A stretch of DNA of 64,000 nt from an uncultured Gammaproteobacteria bacterium (GTDB lineage: Bacteria; Pseudomonadota; Gammaproteobacteria; HK1): assembly GCA_958295465.1 (NCBI GenBank), contig OY282353.1:1550001-1614000 (forward strand), in the 5' to 3' direction. This document shows positions 1-11,238 of this stretch, in pieces. A model generated the notes under the pieces. It was not told where the DNA came from. It saw only the letters and a list, made by a program, of their open reading frames with translations, and did no database searches. Numbering within the stretch: the first letter of the stretch is position 1; every line of letters begins with the position of its first letter. The translations under genes were made by a program, and so were the position numbers.

Positions 1-235
1 GCTCGGGCAGCTTCTGCAGCATCAGCAGCGCGATGGTGAACCCGGACAGCAGTGCAGTGTCGATGACCCCGACGGCCAGCGCCTGTCCGAACCGGAGGTC
101 CACGGCGGCGACGGTTACGCCCATGACGGCATGGGCAAGCAGCGCGAGCGCGAGCAGCATCGAGGACGAGGGCAGATCCTGCGGCTTCATCCTCAGCAGG
201 CAGATCTGGACGAAAGGATGAATCAGGGCGCCCAT
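1..235 (-). CDS. Hypothetical inner-membrane protein (partial, 3' end off window)
   Basis: Reading leftward from an ATG at 235, the frame stays open to the window edge and gives 78 residues beginning MGALIHPFVQICLLRMKPQD. Two hydrophobic stretches are visible, roughly residues 24-45 and 56-75, so this is an integral membrane protein. A second in-frame ATG at 190 is possible, but the segment before it (IHPFVQICLLR) looks like real coding sequence, so I prefer 235. I cannot name the family. It lies downstream of hslR on the same strand, 300 bp away, and need not be in its operon. Nothing can be said about the missing C-terminus. Confidence 0.55.
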   Translation of the reverse strand, partial: MGALIHPFVQICLLRMKPQDLPSSSMLLALALLAHAVMGVTVAAVDLRFGQALAVGVIDTALLSGFTIALLMLQKLPE

Positions 236-536
236 GCCGGTTCTCGGCCGGATGCCTGCATTCGCCCCGCGGTCCTCGACGGTGCGGGACCGGGGATGGG
301 ACAGGGACGGTGTCGATCACGCCGCGGGGTGGCGTCCATGGCGTGCTCCGTGCAGTGGATTCCGTGCGAGGCCGGCCCGGCTTCCGGGGATGCGTGTACG
401 CGGCCGGCAGCGCGGTCCCGCATCATGGCGTGATCGCCCATTCGCGCTCGCCCTCCTGCCGCCACCGTCTCCGGGCTTTCATGCACGTCGGGCGGCGACC
501 GTTCGGCGGGTGCGCGACCGGACGACTCCCTTTCGT
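236..536. other. Intergenic spacer without recognised gene
   Basis: About 300 bp between hslR and the left-edge membrane protein. Open frames exist on both strands because of high GC, but none shows protein-like composition or a recognisable motif. No terminator hairpin with a T-run was seen. Confidence 0.5.
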
Positions 537-983
537 TCAGCAATGCGGCGAAGCCCGGTCTTCGCATGGCGGATCGTCCGGGGACCCGATCCGGCGCTCC
601 CGCCAGCGCACGAGCGCGCGTCGCTCGCGTTTGGTCGGCCGTCCCTGCGCCCGGGCCCGGCGTATCGCCGCCTGCTCGCGCCGCGCCCGTTCACCGGTGC
701 GCCGGTCGACGCTCTCGGAGGTCTCCACGTACAGGGTCTGCGCCTCCGGCGCAGGACGGCGTTCGTCGCGCAGCCCCCTGACGATCACGTCCCACGCCTG
801 CGGGCCGCGCCGGACGTGAACACGCTCTCCGCGCCGCAGTCGGCGGGATGCCTTGACCCGCCGGTCCGCGATCTGAACCAGGCCGCCCGACACCGCCTGC
901 GCGGCGAGCGAGCGGGTCTTGAAGAAACGCGCCGCCCAGAGCCACTTGTCGATGCGCAGCGACTCCAGCGCTACGTCGTCCAT
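537..983 (-). CDS. hslR: Heat-shock protein 15 (S4-domain RNA-binding protein)
   Basis: Hsp15 binds free 50S ribosomal subunits that still carry nascent chain-tRNA and helps recycle stalled ribosomes in the cytoplasm. The S4 RNA-binding domain covers about residues 6-60, with the typical opening LRIDKWLWAARFFKTRSLA and the turn GLVQIADRRVKASRRL. The C-terminal third is very basic, as in the family. The start is set at the ATG giving MDDVALESLRIDKW. An upstream in-frame ATG at 1028 would add 15 residues that overlap the end of the preceding gene and do not look conserved. It sits 41 bp downstream of the radical SAM gene on the same strand, so co-transcription is plausible. Length (148 aa) is near the usual 130-140. 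Confidence 0.88.
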   Translation of the reverse strand: MDDVALESLRIDKWLWAARFFKTRSLAAQAVSGGLVQIADRRVKASRRLRRGERVHVRRGPQAWDVIVRGLRDERRPAPEAQTLYVETSESVDRRTGERARREQAAIRRARAQGRPTKRERRALVRWRERRIGSPDDPPCEDRASPHC

Positions 984-1024
984 CGCACCGTTTCCCCCCC
1001 GCGCGAACGGACGGGGCGCGGCCA

Positions 1025-2416
1025 TCATACTGCGGCAAGCTGGCTGGCGGTGGGCTCGGCGCAGCAGTACCAGGGCTCGGAGTGCATCGGGACCGGGGCG
1101 CCGAGGTCGTCCGGAAGGGCCGGCGGCTGCTCACCCAGCGCTTCGTGGACGCAGGTCCAGATCCCCTCGAACGTCGTCCGGCGCGGCTCCGCGGAATCGG
1201 CGGCGGCCTCCGCCAGTGCCTGGACGCGGGCCTGCAAGGCGTCCACGGCAGGGTCCGGGTGCCGCCACGGCCAGCCGAGAAGGTCGTCGTCGAATGGATC
1301 CACGAGGTCCGCGAATCCTTCGATCTCGAACAGGTGGGAGCCGGCCGGCACCAGCAGCCGGATCGAGAGCTGGACCGCGGGCACACTCTCGACGAGGCGT
1401 AGCGCGATCAGCCGATCGAGCAGCGCACGGTATCCCGCCAAGGTGGTCCACGGGGTGAAGGGCACGAACGTCGGCGTGAGGTGGAGGCCGGCCGCGCGGG
1501 CGATGGCCACCGCCCGCTCGAAATCCCGCGCCGTATGCCCCTTCGCGAGCCGGGCGAGGATCTCGTCGTCGATCGATTCGACGGCGGAGATGAGGAACAG
1601 GCAGCCGGTTCCGGACAGGGTCTCGACGTGCCCGGGGTAGCGCACGATGTGCTCGATCTTGACCGTCGCGTCGTAGGTGAGCCCGGGAAAGGCGTCGTGC
1701 AGGGCGCGGGCCACGCGAAGCGCATGGGTCGGGCCGTTGAGGAAGTCCGGATCGCCGAAGGAGATGTGCCGCGCGCCCATCTCGACCTGCTGTGCGACGT
1801 CGGCGAGGACCACGTCCACCGGGACGATGCGGAACCGCCCTTCGTACACCGGCACCACCGGGCAGTGCCGGCACAGGTGCTTGCACCCGCGGGAAGCCTC
1901 GGTGAATCCCAGCGCGCGGGACGTGCCGTCGGGCATCAGCAGGCCCGCGTAACGATCGAGGGGAGGCAGGACGCCGCTGCGCAGCGGGGTGCGGAACGCG
2001 ACCCTGGCGGTGTCGTTGACCACACCGAGGGCGGGGCGCGGCTCTCCGGCCCGCACCCGCTCGGCGAGCGCGAGCAGGTGCGGCTCGAACTCGCCTCCGA
2101 CGACGGTGTCCACTCCGAGCTCGCGCAGCCGCCGTGCGTTGACCGGCGCGTACAGGCCGTACGCGCACAGCGCCGCGTCCGGCGCCTGGGCGCGGATTCT
2201 CGGAAGCACCTCCAGCGCAATCCGGGTCGCGGTGTGCATCGGGAGGTAGAGCGCGATCATGCCGGCGGCGGCGAGCGCATCGGCGGGCAGGCGCTCGATC
2301 GAGAGATCACAGCAATGGACGCGGAACCCGGCGTCGTCGAGCCAGCGCGCCGGCTCGGCGAGGCCGAAGGGCTGGCGCCCCAGCTCGTAAGGGCTGATCA
2401 GGACCACGCCGGTCAT
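1025..2416 (-). CDS. B12-binding radical SAM protein, CUAEP/CCAEP-tail family (Cys form)
   Basis: 463 aa. The N-terminal ~130 residues look like a degenerate cobalamin-binding Rossmann domain (opening VVLISPYELGRQPFGLAEPA). The radical SAM core follows with the cluster motif CKHLCRHC (C-x3-C-x2-C) near residue 180. The protein ends with a distinctive tail, EPWYCCAEPTASQ. Family members carry either selenocysteine-Cys or Cys-Cys in this tail, and here both codons are TGC, so this is the Cys form. The substrate of this family is not known to me. There is no obvious maturation partner or precursor peptide next to it; the downstream neighbour is hslR. The start ATG is followed directly by family-like sequence, though no strong ribosome site precedes it. 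Confidence 0.8.
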   Translation of the reverse strand: MTGVVLISPYELGRQPFGLAEPARWLDDAGFRVHCCDLSIERLPADALAAAGMIALYLPMHTATRIALEVLPRIRAQAPDAALCAYGLYAPVNARRLRELGVDTVVGGEFEPHLLALAERVRAGEPRPALGVVNDTARVAFRTPLRSGVLPPLDRYAGLLMPDGTSRALGFTEASRGCKHLCRHCPVVPVYEGRFRIVPVDVVLADVAQQVEMGARHISFGDPDFLNGPTHALRVARALHDAFPGLTYDATVKIEHIVRYPGHVETLSGTGCLFLISAVESIDDEILARLAKGHTARDFERAVAIARAAGLHLTPTFVPFTPWTTLAGYRALLDRLIALRLVESVPAVQLSIRLLVPAGSHLFEIEGFADLVDPFDDDLLGWPWRHPDPAVDALQARVQALAEAAADSAEPRRTTFEGIWTCVHEALGEQPPALPDDLGAPVPMHSEPWYCCAEPTASQLAAV

Positions 2417-2701
2417 GTGACAGGGAAGCGAATCGATGGGACCGAAGCATTCATGATGTCAGACGGCCGGACTGGTTCAAACCGGGCATCGGGCGGTGAC
2501 GGAATGGAGCCGCGGGCGGCCGGCGCCTGCCATCCGCGGCCGAGGCCGCATTCCGGCGGGGCCGGCCGGGCGCGGCCATGGAGAAGGGGGAGTGGGCCGC
2601 GGCCCGCCGCCTCCGTCCGAGGCGGCCATTCCGACCGGCGCGCTCCGCCCGCGCATGAGCAGCCACCGCCTCGCGCAACGCCCGTCCGCAAGCCGGAATG
2701 G

Positions 2702-2777
2702 TGGCGCTCCCTAGGGGACTCGAACCCCTGTCCCCGCCGTGAGAGGGCGGTATCCTGGGCCACTAGACGAAGGGAGC
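2702..2777 (-). tRNA. tRNA-Glu (anticodon CTC)
   Basis: On the minus strand the sequence folds as a full cloverleaf: acceptor GCTCCCT pairs with AGGGAGC, the anticodon stem CCGCC/GGCGG encloses the loop CTCTCAC (anticodon CTC, reading GAG), and the T arm contains GGTTCGAGTCC. The discriminator is G and the CCA end is encoded (2702-2704). Anticodon position and acceptor identity indicate glutamate. Confidence 0.95.
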
Positions 2778-2868
2778 GTTGTCCGACCGGTATGGATTCG
2801 TCCGATGGCTGGTATTATACGGCCTGTCCGGGACCGCTCAACCTTGAACCTGCCGGGGTCGAAGCACC

Positions 2869-4185
2869 ATCACTCAACCCATCGTCATCCCCCGGTCGGA
2901 GCATCGCATCTCCGACGCCGACATCAGTGGGGGAGCCCTCGAAGTTCTGCAAACGCTGACCGACGCCGGCCACCGCGCCTGTCTCGTCGGTGGAGGCGTC
3001 AGGGACCTGTTGCTGGGCCGCAAGCCGAAGGACTTCGATGTCGCCACCGGCGCGACGCCGGACGTCGTGCGCAAGCTGTTCAGAAGCAGCCGCCTCATCG
3101 GGCGCCGGTTCCGGCTCGCGCACGTGCGCATGGGCCGGGAGGTCATCGAGGTCGCGACGTTCCGCGCGGGCTTCGATGAATCCGCCGGCGACCCGGATCA
3201 CGTGCGTATCGACGGGCGCATCGTGCGCGACAACGTCTACGGCACCCTCGAAGAGGACGCATGGCGCCGCGACTTCACCGTCAACAGCCTCTACTACGAC
3301 CATCGCGAGCACGTCCTCATCGACTTCACCGGCGGCTACGCCGATCTGTGCGACCGCCGACTGAGGCTCATCGGCCGCGCCGCGGAGCGCTACCGCGAGG
3401 ATCCGGTGCGGATGCTGCGCGCGGTCCGCTTCGCCGGCAAGCTCGGCTTCGAGATCGACGGCGAGGCGAGCCGCCTGATCCACGATCTGGCGCCGCTGAT
3501 CGAGGACATGTCGCCGTCCCGGCTCTACGAGGAGGTCGTCAAGCTCTTCATGGGCGGCGAAGGCTGCGGGTCCTACGAGCTGCTGCGGTATTACGGGCTG
3601 TTCGGCCACCTCTTTCCGGAGTCCGATGCGTGCATCGAGGCCGAGCCCGGCGGAGTCGCCTGCGCCATGTCGAGGAAGGCTCTGGAAAGCACCGATGCGC
3701 GCATCCGCGCGGGCAAGCCGGTGACCCCGGGCTTCCTGTTCGCGGCGCTCCTGTGGGGGCCCGTCCTCCAGGACTTCGAGGCCTGCGCCGCCCGCGGCAT
3801 GTCCGACGCCCAGGCCTGCGAGGCTGCGGGCACCGACGTCATCGAGCGCCAGATCCACCACGTGTCGCTGCCGCGCCGTTTCTCGCAGGTCGTGCGCGAG
3901 ATCTGGGGGTTGCAGCCCCGGCTGGTGAACCGCCGTGGCCGCGGCGCCGCGGGCCGGTTGCTTGCCCACCCGAGATTCCGGGCCGCCTACGACTTCCTCC
4001 TGCTCCGGGCGGAATCCGGAGAGGACCTCGCGGAGCACGCGCAGTGGTGGACCCGGTTCCAGGAAGCCGGCGAGGACGCGCAACGCACGATGCCCGAGGA
4101 CCGGCACGGGCCGAAGCGCCGCCGCCGACGTCGCCGGGGACGCGGGATTCCACGCCCGGAATCCACCGAGCAGCCGGCGGTTTGA
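2869..4185 (+). CDS. pcnB: Poly(A) polymerase I (probable non-canonical AUC start)
   Basis: Adds 3' poly(A) tails that promote RNA decay. The class-II nucleotidyltransferase core is clear: LVGGGVRDLLLGRKPKDFDV with the GG..R motif and the catalytic DFD pair about residues 40-57, then the RRDFTVNSLYYD motif. The C-terminus is the usual arginine-rich tail (GPKRRRRRRRGRGIPR). The conserved N-terminus (IPRSEHRISDADISGGAL) is encoded upstream of any ATG, GTG or TTG: the frame is closed by a TGA at 2845 and the only candidates before the conserved block are ATC codons at 2869 and 2881. Escherichia coli pcnB is known to start at AUU, so an AUC start at 2869 (438 aa) is a reasonable call. A start at the first TTG (3010) would delete half the active site. 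Confidence 0.85.
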   Translation: MTQPIVIPRSEHRISDADISGGALEVLQTLTDAGHRACLVGGGVRDLLLGRKPKDFDVATGATPDVVRKLFRSSRLIGRRFRLAHVRMGREVIEVATFRAGFDESAGDPDHVRIDGRIVRDNVYGTLEEDAWRRDFTVNSLYYDHREHVLIDFTGGYADLCDRRLRLIGRAAERYREDPVRMLRAVRFAGKLGFEIDGEASRLIHDLAPLIEDMSPSRLYEEVVKLFMGGEGCGSYELLRYYGLFGHLFPESDACIEAEPGGVACAMSRKALESTDARIRAGKPVTPGFLFAALLWGPVLQDFEACAARGMSDAQACEAAGTDVIERQIHHVSLPRRFSQVVREIWGLQPRLVNRRGRGAAGRLLAHPRFRAAYDFLLLRAESGEDLAEHAQWWTRFQEAGEDAQRTMPEDRHGPKRRRRRRRGRGIPRPESTEQPAV

Positions 4186-4402
4186 GTTCGCCGCCCTTCG
4201 CGGTCGAGGATACCCGGTCCGCGAACGTCGCCGGCTCGCGGCCGGTGGGCGCGGCTCCGGCGGCGCCGGACGGATGGCCGTGCGTCGTCCGCGGCACGGC
4301 CCTTCGTGCGAGGCTTGCGGGCGGCCGAATTCGCTTCTGGCGGATCCCGAGGCGGCCGCGGTGCTCGACGCACGACTTCCATGCGCCTGCACGGTGGAGA
4401 GG

Positions 4403-5047
4403 ATGGCCGAGACGAACTTTCGCTACATCGTGGTCGAAGGCCCGATCGGAGTGGGGAAGACCACGCTCGCGAAACGGCTCGCCGCGAGTCTGGGCGGGGA
4501 GGCGCTTCTCGAAGGGCCGGAGGAGAATCCGTTCCTCCCGCGCTTCTACGAGGACCCTGGAATGACCGCGCTCGCGACCCAGCTCTTCTTTCTCCTGCAG
4601 CGCGTGCGCCAGATCGAGGGTCTCCGCCAGGCCGACATGTTCGCGGCGGTGCGGGTCGGTGATTTCATGATCGAGAAGGATCGGCTGTTCGCGGAGCTGA
4701 CCCTGGGCCCCGACGAGTTCGCGCTGTACCGCCAGGTCCACGAGCGGATCACCGGTGAGGCGGTGATCCCGGACCTGGTGATCTATCTGCAGGCCCCGGT
4801 CGACGTACTGCTCGGACGCATCGCCGCGCGCGGCGTCCCGTACGAGGACTCGATGGACCCCCGCTACCTGGATCGTGTGGCCTCCGCGTATACGCGCTTC
4901 TTCCACCACTACGAGGGGGCGCCGCTGGCCATCGTCAACGCCGCGGAGATCGACTTCACCCGCGATGGCGCCGACTACGACCTCCTGTTCGACAAGCTGC
5001 GATCGATCTCCGGAGGCCGGCACTACCTGAACCCGCAACCGCTTTGA
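4403..5047 (+). CDS. Deoxynucleoside kinase (dNK/dCK-like)
   Basis: Phosphorylates deoxynucleosides with ATP for nucleotide salvage. The 214-residue protein has a Walker A motif GPIGVGKTTLAKRL near residue 13, the family segment EGPEENPFLPRFYED, and a lid-like DRLFAELTLGPDEFALYRQ region. The start ATG follows GGAGAGG. It lies 217 bp after pcnB on the same strand. In many gammaproteobacteria pcnB is followed by folK and then a kinase of this type; folK is not here, and the 4186-4402 spacer has no recognisable remnant of it. Exact nucleoside preference cannot be read from sequence. Confidence 0.8.
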   Translation: MAETNFRYIVVEGPIGVGKTTLAKRLAASLGGEALLEGPEENPFLPRFYEDPGMTALATQLFFLLQRVRQIEGLRQADMFAAVRVGDFMIEKDRLFAELTLGPDEFALYRQVHERITGEAVIPDLVIYLQAPVDVLLGRIAARGVPYEDSMDPRYLDRVASAYTRFFHHYEGAPLAIVNAAEIDFTRDGADYDLLFDKLRSISGGRHYLNPQPL

Positions 5048-5341
5048 GTGCGCAACGGGAGCTGCCGTGAGGCGCCGGCGCACCGGCGTCCGGATCGCAG
5101 GGTCGCGCCGGACGGTCCCGCCCGCGCGGGTGGAAGCGGCGGCGAGGGGTCCCTCTGCCAGGACGGCCACCGGGCATCTCGCAGTCCGCGGATCACGGTG
5201 GGGGGCCGACGTGGGCGGCGTGCGGGTGGGAGCAGCGGGCTGGGTCTCGCCGTGCGGCCACGGATGCGAGCCGGCCGGGGACGCGAGGCGACCGTGCCGG
5301 CCGAGGCGGCGCCATGCCTGACGTGAAAGGGATGGAGGGAT

Positions 5342-5428
5342 TGGTGCCGGGAGCGAGACTCGAACTCGCACACTGTCTCCAGTACTGGATTTTGAGTCCA
5401 GCGCGTCTACCAGTTCCGCCATCCCGGC
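5342..5428 (-). tRNA. tRNA-Leu (anticodon CAA)
   Basis: Minus-strand cloverleaf with acceptor GCCGGGA/TCCCGGC, anticodon stem CTGGA/TCCAG and loop CTCAAAA (anticodon CAA, codon UUG). The long variable arm is typical of class-II leucine tRNAs, the T arm carries GTTCGAGTC, the discriminator is A, and the CCA end is encoded. The 290 bp before it (5048-5341) hold nothing recognisable. Confidence 0.95.
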
Positions 5429-5522
5429 CGCGATGCGGAGCGCGGCGCAGGGACAGGACTGCGCCGCAGGCCTCGGAGTATACGCCAGGAGGCGCCGGAT
5501 CGTCCCCGGCCGCACCGGCAAT

Positions 5523-5647
5523 GCAGCAATTCCCGCCAACGTCCCGAACATGATCGTGTCATCGGAATTTCGCGGCCTTTTCCGCCGCCTGAGCGTCCGG
5601 TCGTGGCGATTCAATGGATGTTTTTCGGGCTTGGCGGGAATTGCTGC
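5523..5647. repeat. ~125-bp palindromic repeat element, copy A
   Basis: Terminal arms 5523-5539 and 5631-5647 form a perfect 17-bp inverted repeat (left arm GCAGCAATTCCCGCCAA). The interior is also similar to the element at 19768-19889, so this is one of two copies of an interspersed non-coding repeat, REP- or MITE-like. It sits between tRNA-Leu and queA and accounts for part of that 366-bp spacer. Confidence 0.7.
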
Positions 5648-5794
5648 CGGCAACGCCCGAAATCCGGGGAATCGCTCCCGTGTATTCCCGCGGTCGGAGG
5701 CCGAGGCCGCCGGAAGCGTCGCGAGCCCGACCCGCGAAGCGGTGTTCCGGTACGTTGGAATTACCGGGACCGCGCTCTGTTACCATCGTGCGCC

Positions 5795-7983
<2,189 letters not shown>

Positions 7984-8033
7984 GCGGAGGTCCACATCGG
8001 ACGGTCCCAGCGGTCGAGGAACAGGATCCACCC

Positions 8034-8357
8034 ATGGATTTCTTCATTGCGGACGCGCACGCGCAAACCGGTGGTGGTGGCGATCCCACCTTCAGCTTCA
8101 TCATGCTCATCGCCCTGTTCGCGGTGTTCTACTTCGTGCTGATCCGCCCCCAGTCGAAGCGGCAGAAGGAGCACAAGGCGATGGTCGCGAGCCTGTCGAA
8201 GGGCGACGAGGTGGTCACCAACGGCGGGTTGCTCGGAAAGATCACCAACATCGGCGACAGTTTCGTCACCATCGAGGTTGCGAACGGACTGGAGGTCAAG
8301 ATCCAGCGCATGGCGGTCGCGACCCTGATGCCGAAGGGAACGATCAGGTCGGGGTGA
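8034..8357 (+). CDS. yajC: Sec translocon accessory subunit YajC
   Basis: Small inner-membrane partner of SecDF-YidC. The 107-residue protein has one membrane helix (about residues 21-40, FSFIMLIALFAVFYFVLIRP), followed by the family signature RPQSKRQKEHKAMVASLSKG and DEVVTNGGLLGKI. The N-terminus MDFFIADAHAQ resembles many homologues. It is the first gene of yajC-secD-secF. Confidence 0.95.
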   Translation: MDFFIADAHAQTGGGGDPTFSFIMLIALFAVFYFVLIRPQSKRQKEHKAMVASLSKGDEVVTNGGLLGKITNIGDSFVTIEVANGLEVKIQRMAVATLMPKGTIRSG

Positions 8358-8406
8358 ACTCCGACACCTTCCGGCATCTCCCGCCGCACGCGTTCCTGGA
8401 CCTCCG

Positions 8407-10260
8407 ATGATCAACCAGTATCCGGCGTGGAAGTACGCGCTGATCGCCGTGGCGCTCCTCGCGGGCATCGTCTTCGCGCTTCCCAACCTGTTCGGCGAAG
8501 ATCCCGCGGTGCAGGTGTCGCCGGTCCGCGGCGCGCCCGTCGACGGGGCGTTGCGCGACCATCTCGTCGATCGGATCGAGTCGGCCGGCATCACCGCGCA
8601 ACGAACCGAGGTCACGGACCGGCTCCTCATCCGGTTCGGATCGGCGGAGGATCAGCTCAGGGCCCGGGAGATCATCGAGGACGAGCTGGATCGTCGGTAC
8701 GTCGTCGCGCTCAACCTCGCGCCATCGACCCCGGCCTGGCTCGCCGGCCTGGGCGCGCTGCCGATGTACCTGGGCCTCGATCTGCGCGGGGGCGTGCACT
8801 TCCTGATGGAAGTGGACCTCGCGGGCGCGGTCAGGCAGGCGGAGCAGCGTTACGCGGGCGATCTGCGAAGCCTGTTGCGAGAGGAGAAGCTTCGCCAGCG
8901 GGCGATCACGGTGCGGTCGAAAGGGGGGCTGATCGTCCGGTTCAACGACGCCGGGCACCGCGACCGGGCCTACGATCTCGTACGCCGGCGGATGCCCGAG
9001 CTCATCGTCGAGTCCACCGTCAACGTCGGAGACCCGGTGCTCGACATCCGGCTCGGCGAGTCGACGCAGCGTGAGATCGAGCGCTTCGCGGTCCAGCAGA
9101 ACGTCACCACGCTGCGCAACCGCGTCAACGAGCTCGGGGTCGCCGAACCGGTCATCCAGAGGCAGGGCGAGCACCGGATCGTGGTCCAGTTGCCCGGCGT
9201 CCAGGACACCGCGCGGGCGAAGGAGATCCTCGGCGCGACCGCGACGCTGGAGTTCCGCATGGTCCACGACGAATCCGCATCGGCGCTCGCGAGCGGACGC
9301 ACGCCGGGGACCGCGAAGCTCTATCACGAACGCAACGGCGCGCCGATCCTGCTCCAGCGCAGCGTCATGCTCACGGGGGAGTACGTCACGGACGCGGCGT
9401 CCGGGATCGATCAGCAAAGCGGCTCGCCGGCGGTGTTCATCACCCTCGACGGCAAGGGCGCCAGGCTCTTCTCGAACCGCACGCGGGACAAGATCGGCCG
9501 CCCCATGGCCGTGGTGTACATCGAGCACAAGTCGTTCACCGAGCTCGTCGACGGGGTGCGCAAGCGCCGCAAGGAGATCGTCGAGGAGGTGATCAACGTC
9601 GCGACGATTCGCGACCAGCTCGGGAAGCGGTTCCAGATCACCGGTCTCGACACCACCGAGGAGGCCCGCAACCTCGCCCTGCTGCTGCGCGCGGGCGCGC
9701 TCGCGGCCCCCATCGAGATCGTGGAGGAGCGCACCGTGGGCCCGAGCCTGGGCCAGGCGAACATCGACCAGGGGTTCCGCTCGGTGGTGATCGGTTTCAT
9801 CCTCGTGCTCGCCCTCATGGCGGTCTACTACAGGCGGTTCGGCCTCGTCGCCAACCTGGCGCTCACGTTCAACCTGGTCCTGGTGGTGGCGATGCTTTCC
9901 ATGTTGCAGGCGACCCTGACCTTGCCGGGCATCGCGGGGATCGTGCTGACGGTGGGCATGGCGGTGGACGCCAACGTCCTCGTCTTCGAGCGCATCAGGG
10001 AGGAGATCCGCAACGGAAACACCCCGCAGGCGAGCATTCACGCCGGATACGCGAAGGCGTTCTCCACCATCGCCGACGCGAACATCACCACCCTCATCGC
10101 GGCGGTGGTGCTGTTCGGGTTCGGCACCGGTCCGATCAAGGGGTTCGCGGTCACCCTGTCGCTGGGGATCGTGACCTCGATGTTCACCGCGATCGTGATG
10201 ACCCGCGCCGTCGTCAACCTGGTGTACGGCGGCAAGCGGGTGACCGCACTCTCCATTTGA
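8407..10260 (+). CDS. secD: Protein translocase subunit SecD
   Basis: RND-family subunit that uses the proton gradient to pull preproteins out of the SecYEG channel on the periplasmic side. The 617-residue protein has an N-terminal membrane helix (YALIAVALLAGIVFALPNLF), the D1 motif MYLGLDLRGGVHFLMEVD, a long periplasmic domain, and five C-terminal helices with GMAVDANVLVFERIREE. It begins 49 bp after yajC. Length is normal for the family. Confidence 0.96.
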   Translation: MINQYPAWKYALIAVALLAGIVFALPNLFGEDPAVQVSPVRGAPVDGALRDHLVDRIESAGITAQRTEVTDRLLIRFGSAEDQLRAREIIEDELDRRYVVALNLAPSTPAWLAGLGALPMYLGLDLRGGVHFLMEVDLAGAVRQAEQRYAGDLRSLLREEKLRQRAITVRSKGGLIVRFNDAGHRDRAYDLVRRRMPELIVESTVNVGDPVLDIRLGESTQREIERFAVQQNVTTLRNRVNELGVAEPVIQRQGEHRIVVQLPGVQDTARAKEILGATATLEFRMVHDESASALASGRTPGTAKLYHERNGAPILLQRSVMLTGEYVTDAASGIDQQSGSPAVFITLDGKGARLFSNRTRDKIGRPMAVVYIEHKSFTELVDGVRKRRKEIVEEVINVATIRDQLGKRFQITGLDTTEEARNLALLLRAGALAAPIEIVEERTVGPSLGQANIDQGFRSVVIGFILVLALMAVYYRRFGLVANLALTFNLVLVVAMLSMLQATLTLPGIAGIVLTVGMAVDANVLVFERIREEIRNGNTPQASIHAGYAKAFSTIADANITTLIAAVVLFGFGTGPIKGFAVTLSLGIVTSMFTAIVMTRAVVNLVYGGKRVTALSI

Positions 10261-10299
10261 CCCCGGGCGGATCGCCCGCAACGCACGGCCGAACGCACC

Positions 10300-11238
10300 A
10301 TGGAACTGATCAGGCAGGGACTCGACCTGGATTTCATGAGCCGGCGCCGCTTCGCGGTCATGATCTCGTCGGCTTTGCTGATCGTCTCGATCCTCTCCCT
10401 CGCAATCCGGGGCCTGGAGTTCGGGATCGACTTCACCGGCGGCACCCTCGTCGAGGTCGGCTACCCGCAGGCGGTGGAGCTCGAGCCGGTGCGGGCCACG
10501 CTGGACCGCGCGGGCTTCGAGGGCGCCGTGGTTCAGCATTTCGGCACCGCGCAGGACGTGCTCATCCGGATCGCGCCGCGTGACGACGTGGACAAGGCGG
10601 AGCTGAGCAACCGCGCGCTCGACGCACTCCGGGCCAGGGGTTCGGCGGTCGAGCTGCGCCGGGTCGAGTTCGTGGGTCCGCAGGTCGGCGAGGAGCTGAC
10701 CGAGCAGGGGGGGCTCGCGATGCTCATCGCACTGGGCGCGATCTTCCTCTACGTGATGTTCCGGTTCGAATGGAAGTTCTCCGCCGGCGCGGTCGCGGCC
10801 CTGTTCCACGACGTGCTGATCACCCTCGGGATCTTCTCGGTGCTCGGCCTCGACTTCGATCTGACGGTGCTCGCCGCGATCCTCGCGGTCATCGGCTACT
10901 CCCTCAACGACACCATCGTCGTATTCGACCGGATCCGCGAGAACTTCCGCCGGATGCGGCGCGGCACCTCCGAGTCGATCATCAACCGTTCGCTGAACCA
11001 GACCCTGTCACGGACGTTGATGACCTCGCTGACCACGCTGCTGGTGCTGATCGCGCTCTTCCTTCTCGGCGGCGAGCTGATCCACGGGTTTGCCTCCGCC
11101 CTCATCATCGGGGTGTTGATCGGCACCTATTCGTCGATCTACGTAGCGAGCACCTGTACCCTCTGGCTCGGGGTGCAGAAGGCGGATCTGATGCCGGTGC
11201 AGAAGGAAGGCGCCGAGGGAATCGATGCCCGCCCCTGA
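10300..11238 (+). CDS. secF: Protein translocase subunit SecF
   Basis: Partner of SecD. The 312-residue product carries the D1-like motif FGIDFTGGTLVEVGYP after the first helix and the D4/D5 signature IGYSLNDTIVVFDRIREN in the membrane region. It starts 39 bp after secD, so one transcript is expected. The 250-bp spacer to mlaC holds no gene. Confidence 0.96.
   Translation: MELIRQGLDLDFMSRRRFAVMISSALLIVSILSLAIRGLEFGIDFTGGTLVEVGYPQAVELEPVRATLDRAGFEGAVVQHFGTAQDVLIRIAPRDDVDKAELSNRALDALRARGSAVELRRVEFVGPQVGEELTEQGGLAMLIALGAIFLYVMFRFEWKFSAGAVAALFHDVLITLGIFSVLGLDFDLTVLAAILAVIGYSLNDTIVVFDRIRENFRRMRRGTSESIINRSLNQTLSRTLMTSLTTLLVLIALFLLGGELIHGFASALIIGVLIGTYSSIYVASTCTLWLGVQKADLMPVQKEGAEGIDARP

Noticed and set aside
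234..1640. 468-codon open frame on the plus strand across hslR and the radical SAM gene
   Set aside because: Composition is that of an antisense shadow (Arg/Pro/Ser-rich); the minus-strand genes have clear family motifs.
8344..10809. 821-codon minus-strand open frame opposite secD-secF
   Set aside because: Asp/Arg/His-rich shadow text without domains; secD and secF are unmistakable on the other strand.
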